From Zarea fungicola (Eukaryota > Ascomycota > Sordariomycetes > Hypocreales > Cordycipitaceae): a stretch of 64,000 nt of DNA. The stretch spans positions 186,001 to 250,000 of the forward strand of contig FWCC01000068.1 of NCBI GenBank assembly GCA_900169235.1, in the 5' to 3' direction. The notes beneath the pieces were generated by a model, which saw nothing but the letters and a program-made list of their open reading frames with translations, was not told where the DNA came from and searched no databases. The position numbers and the translations under genes were made by a program. Shown one piece after another: positions 28,844 to 38,506 of this stretch (position 1 is its first letter; every line of letters begins with the position of its first letter).

Positions 28844-30424
28844 TTACATGCCGACAAAGGGCTCTCGAAACTCGAGCAAGTCCCTTTGACCATAGAATTC
28901 ACCGGCAACTGTGAGAATCATGTTGAGCGTAGCACGCATGTTCATGCGCGAGCGCTCTCTGGCAGCGTCATGCTCATCGTGTGCATCATCCTCGTCGTCG
29001 GAGACTGGTGCCGCCAATTGAGCCAGAAGAGCTCGTTTGGCTTCTTCTAGAGAGTTGAGTTCCTTGGAAACTTTGCCATCTTTATCTTCTTGGATTTCAC
29101 CTTCGTCAGACTCGGACCCTAGATCCATTGCGACATCTTCTTGCTCTTCAATCTCTCCCTCGCTGGCCCATGCTGCGACGTCTTCCTTTGGTAAAGGCTC
29201 TGGTGCAGGCTCTGCTGCTTTCTCTATGGTTTCTTCCGTTGCTTTCCTTGGCGGCGTGTTTGTAGTTTCAAGTGTATCGGTACCGGGAGTCATGGCATCC
29301 TCATGAGGAGTCGGCTCATCCGCAACAACCTCCTCATCGCTGCTACTCTCATCCACGGCGTCATTCACTCCCAATCCGCCTTCAGCAAGCTCATCACGCA
29401 ATGCAGCCATTTCGGAGAGACTCCTACCGAGCAAGACGGCTCTTCGACCAAGATCCCTTATCCAACCAATCTCGGAATAGTTGAGCTCGCCACGGTCGGG
29501 CAGCTTCGCCAACAGAGCCCACAGCCAGCGACTGGTGCGCTCGGGCAACGGGTAGCCACGACGCAAGAATTTGCCCCCAATCATGATACGCAGTATTCTG
29601 ATGACAGTGTCCTTCGACATGAGCGCTACCTGAACGGGAGTCGGGTCCGTGTTGCGTAGTAGCGGCGGCCAGACCTTCATCGCTGTTGATCCGTGGCGGA
29701 ACGGAGCTGCAAAGGTAGCCTGTGAAGATGGCAGGCGCTTTGCCACATCTGAAGGTGGTGTTTTGCCGAGAAGTGCACGCATTTGCTGATACTGGCAGTA
29801 TATGGCCTCGAAGTACGCCTTTTGTACGGCAGTCTCTGACGCCTCTCCGCTCTCATCCTCCTCGCCACTCCAGCTGCTGTTGTTTTCCTTCTCCCAATCG
29901 TCGCTTCGGCCGATATATGCTCCATCATCGTAAAAACCTCTTGTGTCTCCACTTCCATTGTCGTATATGCTTCTATCGACTGGATCCTCGTCCTCCTCAA
30001 CTTCACCGTCTTCTGATTCCTTCGGTTTGGCAAAGTCACTCGGCAGCTGCGGTCCGATCTGTCGCTTTGGCGCAGCAATTACGTGCGGTATCCCGGACGC
30101 TTGGCTCCTGTAAGTACATAAAAGGTCAATCTCAGCTATACCGCGGGCAGGGTTGTAAAGCGAAGCGCAGTACCCAAGCAAACGAGGGCCATTTACATAC
30201 CTGACAGACATGAGATACGCCATTGCGTCGGCATCATCTTCAAAATCGGATTCCTCGCCAACAGGAATTGTTGTCGCATTGTGGTAACTGGCAAATACAT
30301 ATTTCTGACCCGAGTTGGGATCTACTGATGAGCTGTGCTGCGGGCGAGACTGACGAGCGCGCTTGCTCTCTGGTTCTGATTGCTCTGTGTCGTGCACATC
30401 ATCGTAGTCGCGTTTGGCAGACAT
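28844..30424 (-). CDS. gemin2: GEMIN2/Brr1-like SMN-interacting protein (SIP1)
   Basis: This encodes 495 aa in two exons: 30,424-30,201 and 30,107-28,844. The 93-bp intron (GTATGT...TTACAG) is a multiple of three and contains no stop, so the unspliced frame is also open. Splicing gives AYLMSVR|SQASGIPHVIAAPK, the conserved SIP1 block. Downstream, WPPLLRNTDPTPVQVALMSKDTVIRILRIM and LPERTSRWLWALLAKLP match the C-terminal helical SIP1 domain. GEMIN2 binds Sm proteins during spliceosomal snRNP assembly. An acidic, disordered insert (residues about 115-180) and a long acidic tail (residues 330-480) make it longer than the human protein (about 280 aa). The ATG at 30,424 is used, and the frame upstream is not ATG-initiated. 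Confidence 0.85.
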   Translation of the reverse strand: MSAKRDYDDVHDTEQSEPESKRARQSRPQHSSSVDPNSGQKYVFASYHNATTIPVGEESDFEDDADAMAYLMSVRYVNGPRLLGYCASLYNPARGIAEIDLLCTYRSQASGIPHVIAAPKRQIGPQLPSDFAKPKESEDGEVEEDEDPVDRSIYDNGSGDTRGFYDDGAYIGRSDDWEKENNSSWSGEEDESGEASETAVQKAYFEAIYCQYQQMRALLGKTPPSDVAKRLPSSQATFAAPFRHGSTAMKVWPPLLRNTDPTPVQVALMSKDTVIRILRIMIGGKFLRRGYPLPERTSRWLWALLAKLPDRGELNYSEIGWIRDLGRRAVLLGRSLSEMAALRDELAEGGLGVNDAVDESSSDEEVVADEPTPHEDAMTPGTDTLETTNTPPRKATEETIEKAAEPAPEPLPKEDVAAWASEGEIEEQEDVAMDLGSESDEGEIQEDKDGKVSKELNSLEEAKRALLAQLAAPVSDDEDDAHDEHDAARERSRMNMRATLNMILTVAGEFYGQRDLLEFREPFVGM

Positions 30425-30683
30425 GAATAGCACAGCTTACGCAGCAGATGCTAGTGGAAACCCAACTCTCTGCAGTGGCGGCGACCACAAATAAAGGCGA
30501 ATTTGCAGGGTTGCGGTGAAGTTTCGAGGTAGTCCTGCTGCCTAACGTCGTTTGGTCGCTGAAAAATGTCAAGCTCCAGCGGTGGAGTTCCGAACAAACA
30601 GCGGAACAGTGACGCTGTATTTCCTGAGCTACACGCTATATGCCGTCCCATTCTTGACAACGTCATATGGACAAATTTCAGCA

Positions 30684-32262
30684 ATGACTGCCGCATTGGT
30701 GCGCCATATGGCGAGATATCCCGCGAGGGCGAAAATTCAACAATTGACAAGCGTCACAGCGTCACGACGTACTTTGGTATCCTCATCGGCCATGCGCCGC
30801 GGCGCGTTCAACCACTTTGTCTCGCGTGGTAAGCTCCCATGCTGCTGAGCTCAAACTATAAAATGTCTAAACATATGTGATAGATGATACTGTAGGCGAC
30901 AATCAAGATGTGAATGGTGTACTCAGACTAGCCGTCAAAGACAACATCGCCACCGCCGACCTACCGACACAATGCGCTTCGGGCATTCTGGCCGCGCACG
31001 CCTCACCCTTCGAAGCCACCATTGTGAAGCAGCTCCGTGAACGCGGCGCTGTTCTGGCTGGAAAGACAAATATGGATGAGTTCGGAATGGGGTCACACTC
31101 AACAAACTCCAAGCACGGCGCCGTCTTGAACCCGCTCTCGACCGAGGCGCAGCTCTCAGCTGGTGGAAGCTCTGGCGGCAGCGCTGTCGCAATTCAGCTG
31201 GGGGATGCGGACATTGCGCTGGGCACAGACACGGGCGGCTCAGTGCGACTTCCCGCTGCCTATACAGGGGTTGTCGGATACAAGCCGAGCTATGGCATGC
31301 TGTCGAGGTTCGGTGTGGTGCCGTACGCTAATTCTCTGGACACTGTCGGCGTCCTGGCGCAGAAAGTTGAGACTATACAAGATGCAGTCTTCAAGACTGG
31401 AATCCATATGGAGAATGACCCCAACGACCCGACGTCTCTGAAAACAGAAACGAGAAAGCGGTGTGCCAAAGCCTTGCCCTCCAGTCTTCCTCCATTAAAG
31501 AGCATCACAATCGGCATTCCTGCCGAATACAACATAGAAGAGCTCGAGCCTACGGTTCGCGAGGCATGGGCTTCCACGGCTGAGAAGCTAGAAGCACAAG
31601 GCGCCCGAATAGTCTCGGTATCTCTACCTTCCACAAAGGAGGCCTTGTGTGCATACTACGTACTCGCGCCTGCCGAGGCCTCCTCGAATCTAGCCAAGTA
31701 TGATGGCGTGCGCTACGGTGTGCGCGGCGAACACGGCGATGCTGTCGGTGATACTCTCTACTCTGAAGCCCGCGGTGCTGGATTTGGAGAGGAGGTGAAG
31801 CGCCGCATCCTGCTCGGCACGTATAGCCTGAGCTCGGAAGCCATTGATAATTATTTTATCCAGGCGCAAAAGGTGCGCCGCAAGGTGCAGCAAGACTTTG
31901 ACAAGGTATTTAGTTTGGAAAACCCCCTCTACGAGCCGCGTCAGTTTGATCTCAGCGAAATGGCTGATGATATGGAACTGGAGGATAAGCGCGGCCCGGT
32001 GCAGGTGGACTTTCTGCTGTGTCCCACAGCGCCGTCGCTGCCGCCGAAGTTGGAAGACCTGAAGTCTAGAAGCAGTGTTGATACATATACAAGTGACGTT
32101 TTCACTGTACCGGCAAGCTTGGCTGGGCTTCCAGCTGTCAGTGTACCAGTGTGGCCGAAAGAGAGCGCTTTACCAGTCGGTATGCAATTGATAGCACAAT
32201 TCTGGGATGATCAGAGGTTATTAAGCATGGCGAGCAAATTGCAAGAAGCAATGAGCTCATAA
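30684..32262 (+). CDS. her2: Mitochondrial glutamyl-tRNA(Gln) amidotransferase subunit A
   Basis: This encodes 507 aa in two exons: 30,684-30,828 and 30,884-32,262. The 55-bp intron has GTAAGC, a CTAAA branch region and GATAG. The amidase signature triad is visible: Lys67 (RLAVKDNIA), cis-Ser144 ([10 protein letters not shown]) and nucleophile Ser168 ([13 protein letters not shown]). The first 48 residues are rich in Arg, Ser and Ala with no acidic residue, fitting a mitochondrial presequence. GatA hydrolyses glutamine and passes ammonia to GatB, converting Glu-tRNA(Gln) to Gln-tRNA(Gln) in mitochondria. Yeast Her2/Qrs1 is the counterpart. It is divergent from the GEMIN2-like gene, with 259 bp between start codons. 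Confidence 0.92.
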
Positions 32263-32542
32263 GTCTGTCTTTATGTATTATAGTGTATACATGTCATAAT
32301 TTTACACAGCCCCTAGGGTTATTGTACTTTCTGAATGTGCCATGGTGCTTCATTGATGGCCTCTGAGGCGACGTGCCGCAGGACTGGTGGCATTCGAATC
32401 TGCCGTTCCCTGTAGCCGAAGGTGTGCAAATTTTCGTCAGAAGACGAAATTGAGCAGGCATATAATGCCGTGGTCGGATGCCGCATCCTTTGGTTTTTAA
32501 TTTGAACGAAGAGCTTTTCACGGAAGAGCTTAAACTCTTTGT

Positions 32543-33319
32543 TCAAGGGCTTCGGGTGTTGCTTCTGCGCTCCTCAGCACGATCCACATTCATGCCATCT
32601 CGATCTGAGATTTCGCCCGAATCCTCTCGTCCGTTTCTATCCTCTTCTTCAGAATTCCCCTCCTGGTCTTTGTTGCTCTCCGCATCATCATCTTCCTCTA
32701 GCAGATCCTCCAAATCACCCAGCGCACTCACGCGCGGCTCCAAGACCTCCAGGTCCTCCAGCGTTTCACGCTTCGGCATCTTCCACAGACTTGTTGCGCA
32801 CACACGGTCTTGACTCAGCAAATCATCCACAAATTCGTCCATGTATGTCAGCGATGTGCCCGCGCGCCCCTTTCTGCGCAACTTGCGCCGGTCCTCCAGG
32901 TACGGCTCAAGCGTCTCGTAGACCTCCTTGGCCTGCCGCGTGAGCCGCAGGTAAAAGCAGGCCAGAGCGCGCAGGTATTTAAAATTCTCACCGCCGTAGG
33001 AAAGGTACTCGGCGAGAATGGCATCGGAAGGCGAGAGCTCGAGCAGCTTGAAGGCCAGGCACAGGAAAGGGCTTGGCTTCTGCGTCATGCCGTGTGTGCC
33101 GCCAATGAAGCGCACATGCTCCACCACGCGGTCGACAATGTCAGCCTCGTTGAGGGCGAAGCACTGCTCTTTGTAGAAGTAGCTGTCGATGATGCGGTCT
33201 TTGACGGCCTTTTCCATAATGTTGGCGGGGTTCAGGCCGTTTGGAGCAAGGCCGACGTTGCTGCCGCGCTCGTCGAGGAAGCGCCGCGCATCGGCCTGGA
33301 CTGTTTCGGATTTCGACAT
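32543..33319 (-). CDS. prp38: Pre-mRNA splicing factor PRP38
   Basis: This single exon encodes 258 aa. GLNPANIMEKAVKDRIIDSYFYKEQCFALNEAD is split here only by length limits: the block LNPANIMEKAVKDRIIDSY (residues about 29-47) and EADIVDRVVEHVRFIGGTHG are diagnostic of the PRP38 domain. SPFLCLAFKLLEL, YLRALACFYLRLTR and CATSLWKMPKRETLEDLEVL follow. PRP38 is a tri-snRNP component needed to activate the spliceosome. The last 70 residues are acidic and Ser/Arg-rich. The ATG at 33,319 lies just upstream of the conserved fold. The gene converges on her2 with 280 bp between stop codons. Confidence 0.93.
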   Translation of the reverse strand: MSKSETVQADARRFLDERGSNVGLAPNGLNPANIMEKAVKDRIIDSYFYKEQCFALNEADIVDRVVEHVRFIGGTHGMTQKPSPFLCLAFKLLELSPSDAILAEYLSYGGENFKYLRALACFYLRLTRQAKEVYETLEPYLEDRRKLRRKGRAGTSLTYMDEFVDDLLSQDRVCATSLWKMPKRETLEDLEVLEPRVSALGDLEDLLEEDDDAESNKDQEGNSEEEDRNGREDSGEISDRDGMNVDRAEERRSNTRSP

Positions 33320-33650
33320 ATTGTGGAGATGAAATGATTATTATTTTTTGACCTCGATTTTGTATTCGGGTCTCGCTAATTCGAATGGCGCTCAATCGTA
33401 ATCGCGGCAGCGGTGCCAAGGTTGAGCTTGCATCTGCACTGGAAAAGTTACGGGTGGTGGTCTGCGATAAGATTGTTGCTGTGCCAACGTGCACAGTGAC
33501 GCCATCCGCCTTGATTCTGCGCAGCCTCGCCGTCCACAGCCTGGAGCTAGAACTCCATGACAGCATGTTTTATTTATTTTCAACGATCTTGGAACATATC
33601 TTCTACCTATAACTTGTTAAATTTTTTCCGAGCCTGCACCATATGACAAG
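33320..33650. promoter_or_regulatory. Divergent promoter of prp38 and the TM-protein gene
   Basis: This 331-bp spacer separates two genes transcribed in opposite directions. The plus-strand frame at 33,385-33,612 is not supported as a gene. No specific motif was identified. Confidence 0.45.
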
Positions 33651-34332
33651 ATGAAGAGAGTGCTCCTTACCTCGTCCCAAGTCTCCATATTCTTGACGGG
33701 CTTCGTCAGTGAGTCGCATTCCACCCGGCCGCATGCCAACTACAACACGAAGTGCACCTATCCGAAACGAATCGGGTGCGCAGGACTTGAAAATGAAACA
33801 GTCTGCTAATTTTAGATTTTTCTCAGTTTTCCTGTGTACTTTGGCCCTCTTTCTCAGTGGCTACGTGATTCAACAGCGAACAGTCAAAGATTTGCGCGAG
33901 GCGATTAAACCACGGCCCAGGCACGTACGGAAACCGGACGCGCCTGACCGCTTTAAATCACGAATCGTTGAGCTCGAAGATGGATCAATCGTATTCTACG
34001 AGAATGAGGCAGGGGAGGACGCTCGCCAACAGCAACAGCACATTGAAGTACGCGAATCGACAAAGACGGAAATCGAGCGTCGAATGTTGAAAGAACCACA
34101 AATTGACCAAGATGAGGCGCTGAAGAAGGCAACATCGAAGCAGCGCCAGATGCTTCGGGATATAAAGGACAAAGCGGCAAAACATACATGGGCGGTGGAG
34201 AACCCGGACCCATGGGCAAAGAGCAAAGTGCCCATCAACGCAGTGGAGCGCCGACAAATGATTAGAGATGAGCTGAAGCGCCTCTCCGTCAGCGATGAGC
34301 CGGTGCCATGGTCTAAGAGAATCTGGTACTAA
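33651..34332 (+). CDS. Small membrane-anchored protein of unknown function
   Basis: This encodes 187 aa in two exons: 33,651-33,708 and 33,827-34,332. The 118-bp intron has GTGAGT, a GCTAAT branch site and TCTCAG. Splicing joins SIFLTGFV to IFLCTLALFLSGYVIQQRTV, completing one hydrophobic helix at about residues 11-32. The remainder is soluble and charged (RDIKDKAAKHTWAVENPDPWAKSK). Similar short one-helix proteins occur in Sordariomycetes as hypothetical proteins. An N-terminal anchor with a charged soluble part could suit mitochondrial inner membrane or ER, but no targeting call is safe. An AG 11 nt upstream of the chosen acceptor would give the wrong phase. Confidence 0.75.
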
Positions 34333-36000
34333 ATTGCGATGTTGATATGACCCCGCCTTCGAGACGTGGGCAGACCCTGTTTAATAATGACCTGTATGTA
34401 TTGATATAGCTTACCTGGATGGAATATGAGCATCTGGAAGTGAGGATGGTTATGAAATGTAGAGCACAAATAACAATCTTATTATTGGTAGCCCGTACCA
34501 TGATTAATGCATGACTTGAATCCCTCGAGAGGAGTAGTCATTGAGCGTGAAACGTTATTGAACACTTCACATGCTCACTGAACTTAATGCATACTGCTAT
34601 ATGCTACATGCTACATGCCCCACGCTACTACCAATAATCTCTCCAGCGATGTCACTAAGGACGAGAAAACGAGGCAACTGCACTGCGACAATGAATACTT
34701 CGGCACCTACATAGCAAATCTGGCTATGTAAGTGGATTGGCACTGCAGCTGTGCACCCCATGCCGCCCAAGATGCGATGCTTGGCAGAGTGACATTCACT
34801 TTAATTCAGTGGTTTTTACTAGAATTCCTCACGGAGGGGAATACTTTACGAGGAACATATCAATCAGCTGATACCCGGAAGGATACTCCCAGCCTGGAAG
34901 CTTCAAGAGTCGAATATGCTGAATGAGGGATCCGCAGACACTACCAGGAAGCCTGGGTCAAGTAGACTACAAGAATTCACCGTTGATTTATACTAACAGC
35001 TAGCTCTGCCTTCGTCTACCTTTTGGCCACCTGTTGCCTTGTAATTGTGCTCTGATAACGTTGTCTGACACCAATACATGTTAGTCATGTCACATGGGAC
35101 CCTCGTACGTGGATATGTTTTGTTAGTAGACAACGAAGGTTTTTACTAATTTTAAAGCTACCCTAAACTGCAAAAGAACTTTTGCTATTGAATTCGGCAT
35201 CTCCGCGGGCTGACTCTGGGCTGCTCTTTATTGGTGCTTGTTATGCAGCCGCGGCCAATTGCACGACGGGGTATTACTCCTCGCTGCATATGCGGAGACA
35301 GAAGCGGCAAAACGAGTCAAACTAATCACAACTTGGCAAATTTCGGACAAATTAAATCCAGTCCTTCTGCAACCTTCAGGCAAATGTTGCTGCGTCCCCA
35401 TTCTCGGAGAGCGGAACGAATAGTTGTTGCTGTAATTGCCAAAGAACATCTGATTATCCTGGCAGAAGTCTCGTGACGCATGACATTCTATAGGTATTTA
35501 AACGACTTATTCTTCTGATTAAAGAATAAAATCCCCGGAATGTTTTGCTTATCTTACCCTTGGCATATTCTACCTGGAACCAGTCATAATCCTTTATGTT
35601 AGGTATCGCAAAGTCAATACCTCACGCTCTCTTTCGCTATACTGGCACAGATTCTGCCTCTTGCACCAAGCAAACCTTGCTTCTCGAGTCTAATGAAGTC
35701 AAGGAACGTGAAAGCACGCTATATGCAGCTGTTTGCCAATACTGCAACTCGGACCACAATTTGTATGCATGATGCAGACACTTGTAATACGGATACATCA
35801 AATTACAGGCGACTTAGTACGGGGTAAGCATCTGTATTGTTCATTATGGCCGGGGAGGGGTTGTTTGACGCAAAACTATTATGGTGCCGTGCCTTTTGAG
35901 CTTTCGCAATCACCTCATAAGTGCTCTCGAGTCCCAGTTGCCTGCCATCTACCCAGGGTTTAAAAGCTATAGAACATCACGAAACCCCTTTTCAGACACA
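34333..36000. other. Intergenic, 1.7 kb
   Basis: This is the 3' flank of the TM-protein gene and the promoter of the catalase gene. A short tandem ATGCTAC repeat occurs at about 34,600-34,617. No gene is supported on either strand. Confidence 0.5.
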
Positions 36001-38506
36001 ATGGTGCGCGTTTCTAGTATCGCCACTGCACTCCATGTCCTCTCTGTTGCCAAAGCACAGTGCCCGTACTCTAATCCTTCTTACCTCTTTGCCAAAGATG
36101 AAGCTACGGAGTCCACCAACCACGGAAGCTCGAGAAATCACATGAAACGGTTTGAGGTTGATGACTCTTTGGGCTACATGACCTCAGAGGTCGGCGGACC
36201 GTTCGGTGATCAAGAGAGTCTGAAGGCAGGCAATCGTGGTCCAACACTGCTTGAGGATTTCATTTTCCGCCAAAAGATAACATCATTTGATCATGAGCGT
36301 GTATGTATTTCGGGAGTGCCAAATGAAAAGAAGACCCAATTAGTTAACAGGCGCACACAGGTTCCGGAACGAGCCGTACACGCCCGCGGTGCCGGCGCAT
36401 ATGGTACCTTTACCAGTTATGGTAACTATAGCAACATTACCGCCGCCTCGTTCCTCGGGGAAGAGGGCAAAATGACACCCATGTTTGTTCGTTTCTCCAC
36501 GGTGTTGGGCTCACGTGGCAGTGCAGACACTGCCCGCGACATACATGGCTTTGCTACCCGATTGTGAGCTTGTGGAACAGTTTGACCTTATTCGCAACTT
36601 GAACGGATTGCTAATTACAGTATTAGTTACACTGATGAGGGAAACTTTGACATTGTAGGCAACAATGCCCCGGTCTTTTTTATTCAGGATGCGATTCAGT
36701 TCCCCGACCTCGTTCACGCTCTCAAGCTCGAGTCGAAGAATGAGATCCCACAGGCATCCACTGCGCATAACACTGCCTGGGACTTTTTCAGCCAGCAGAC
36801 GACAGCCCTCCACTCTGTGTTTTGGGCATTGTCTGGTCACGGTGTTCCGCGAAGCTTCCGTCATATGGTGAGTTGATTTCCTTTCTCACAAAGCGCCGAA
36901 GGATTTAAGCACAAAGGAATTCTAACGTGGTGATTCCAGGATGGATTTGGCGTTCACACATATCGACTAGTAACCGACAAGGGAGAATCGAAACTGATCA
37001 AATGGCACTGGCGATCGAAGCAAGGTCTCGCTTCCCTCTACCAGGAGGAGTCACAGCACATCAGCGGTAAGGGTGCCGACTTTCATCGGCAGGATCTATA
37101 CGACGCCATTGAGGCAGGATACTATCCAGAGTGGGAGCTGGCAGTCCAAGTGGTTGATGAGGAAGATGTGCAAGCCTTTGGCTTTGATCTGCTGGACCCA
37201 ACAAAGTTGCTGCCCGAAGAGTCGGTACCTCTACAGACTCTTGGCGTCATGAGGCTAGACGCGAACCCTGTCAACTATTTTGCCGAGACCGAGCAAGCTA
37301 TGGTAATATAGCAAAGTTCATTTCTATGATCAGAGTTGAGGCTAATGTGGAAGACTCTAGTTTCAACCCGGACACATTGTTCGCGGTGTCGACTTTACTG
37401 ATGATCCATTGCTCCAGGGCCGGATCTTTTCGTACTTGGATACGCAAATTAATCGCCACGGCAATCCAAACTTTGAGCAGCTTCCAATTAACAGGCCCAT
37501 CGCAAGAATACACAATAACAATCGTGACGGCGCTGGCCAAGGTTTCACCTTTCAAAATGCAGCACCTTGTATGTCTTAAAAGCTCGACCCCATCCTACTG
37601 CAGTAGTGATTCTTGCTTCTCCCTCGAAATTATCATTTGCTAAATAACGCTTAAGATTCACCTAATACCATGAATAATGGGTTTCCACAGCAGGCAAACC
37701 AGGAAACTGGACGCGGCTTCTTCAGCGCCCCGTTCAGAAAAGCCCTGGGTCAGTTTTCCCGGAAGCATTCCGGGTCTTTCTCCGACCATTGGAGCCAGCC
37801 GCGACTCTTTTACAACTCTCTGAGCAGGACGGAGCAGCAGATGCTGATTGACCTCCTGCGTTTTGAGCTGAGCGTGCTAGCGCCCGCTATTCAAAAGAAC
37901 GCCCTCGTGCAGCTCAACAAGATCAGCCACGACATTGCCCGACGCGTGGGAGAGGCCATCCATTTGGATGCGCCGGCGGCGGACGACACCTACTACCACG
38001 ACAATAAGACGGTCCACATGTCGACATACGGCGTGAGGCTGCCAACCATTGCGGCGATGCGCGTGGGTGTGCTGGTCTCTAGTACATCAAACTCATCCGT
38101 TGCGCAGGGTACGGCTATTAAGAACGCATTGAAGAATTCCAAGGTCTTCGTGAGCACCTTGGGCGAAAGGACTGTTTCCGGGGTGGACAGGGCTCTGTCG
38201 GCAGTGGATGCGACCGTTTTCGATGCCGTCATCGTTGCGGACGGCACGTCGACGCTGTTTGACAGAAGTACCAAGTCGACATTTTATCCTCCAGGACGAC
38301 CCGCCCAGATCGTCACCGACAGCTTCCACTGGGGAAAGCCAATTGGGTTTCTTGGGAACGGTAGAGATGCCATGAATGGTACTGGAGTCAAGACAGGACC
38401 AGGCATTTATGAGTGCGATGGTGTTGATGCCATTGCCAAGAATATCAAGGAGGGGCTGGCGATGTTCAAGTTTATTGATCGCATCGCTCTAGATGACGAC
38501 AGTTGA
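36001..38506 (+). CDS. Secreted large-subunit catalase (clade 2)
   Basis: This encodes 721 aa in six exons: 36,001-36,300; 36,361-36,563; 36,627-36,867; 36,940-37,302; 37,361-37,568; 37,656-38,506. All junctions restore catalase motifs (for example [55 protein letters not shown]). Residues 1-19 form a signal peptide ending VAKA. Catalytic His107 (AVHARG), the distal Asn near 180 (VGNNAPVFF) and haem ligand Tyr394 (RIFSYLDTQ) are present. A flavodoxin-like C-terminal domain starts near residue 565 ([14 protein letters not shown]), typical of about 720-aa large-subunit catalases such as Neurospora CAT-3 or Aspergillus CatB. It degrades H2O2 outside the cell or in the wall. N-glycosylation sites such as NYSN and NITA are present. 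Confidence 0.93.
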
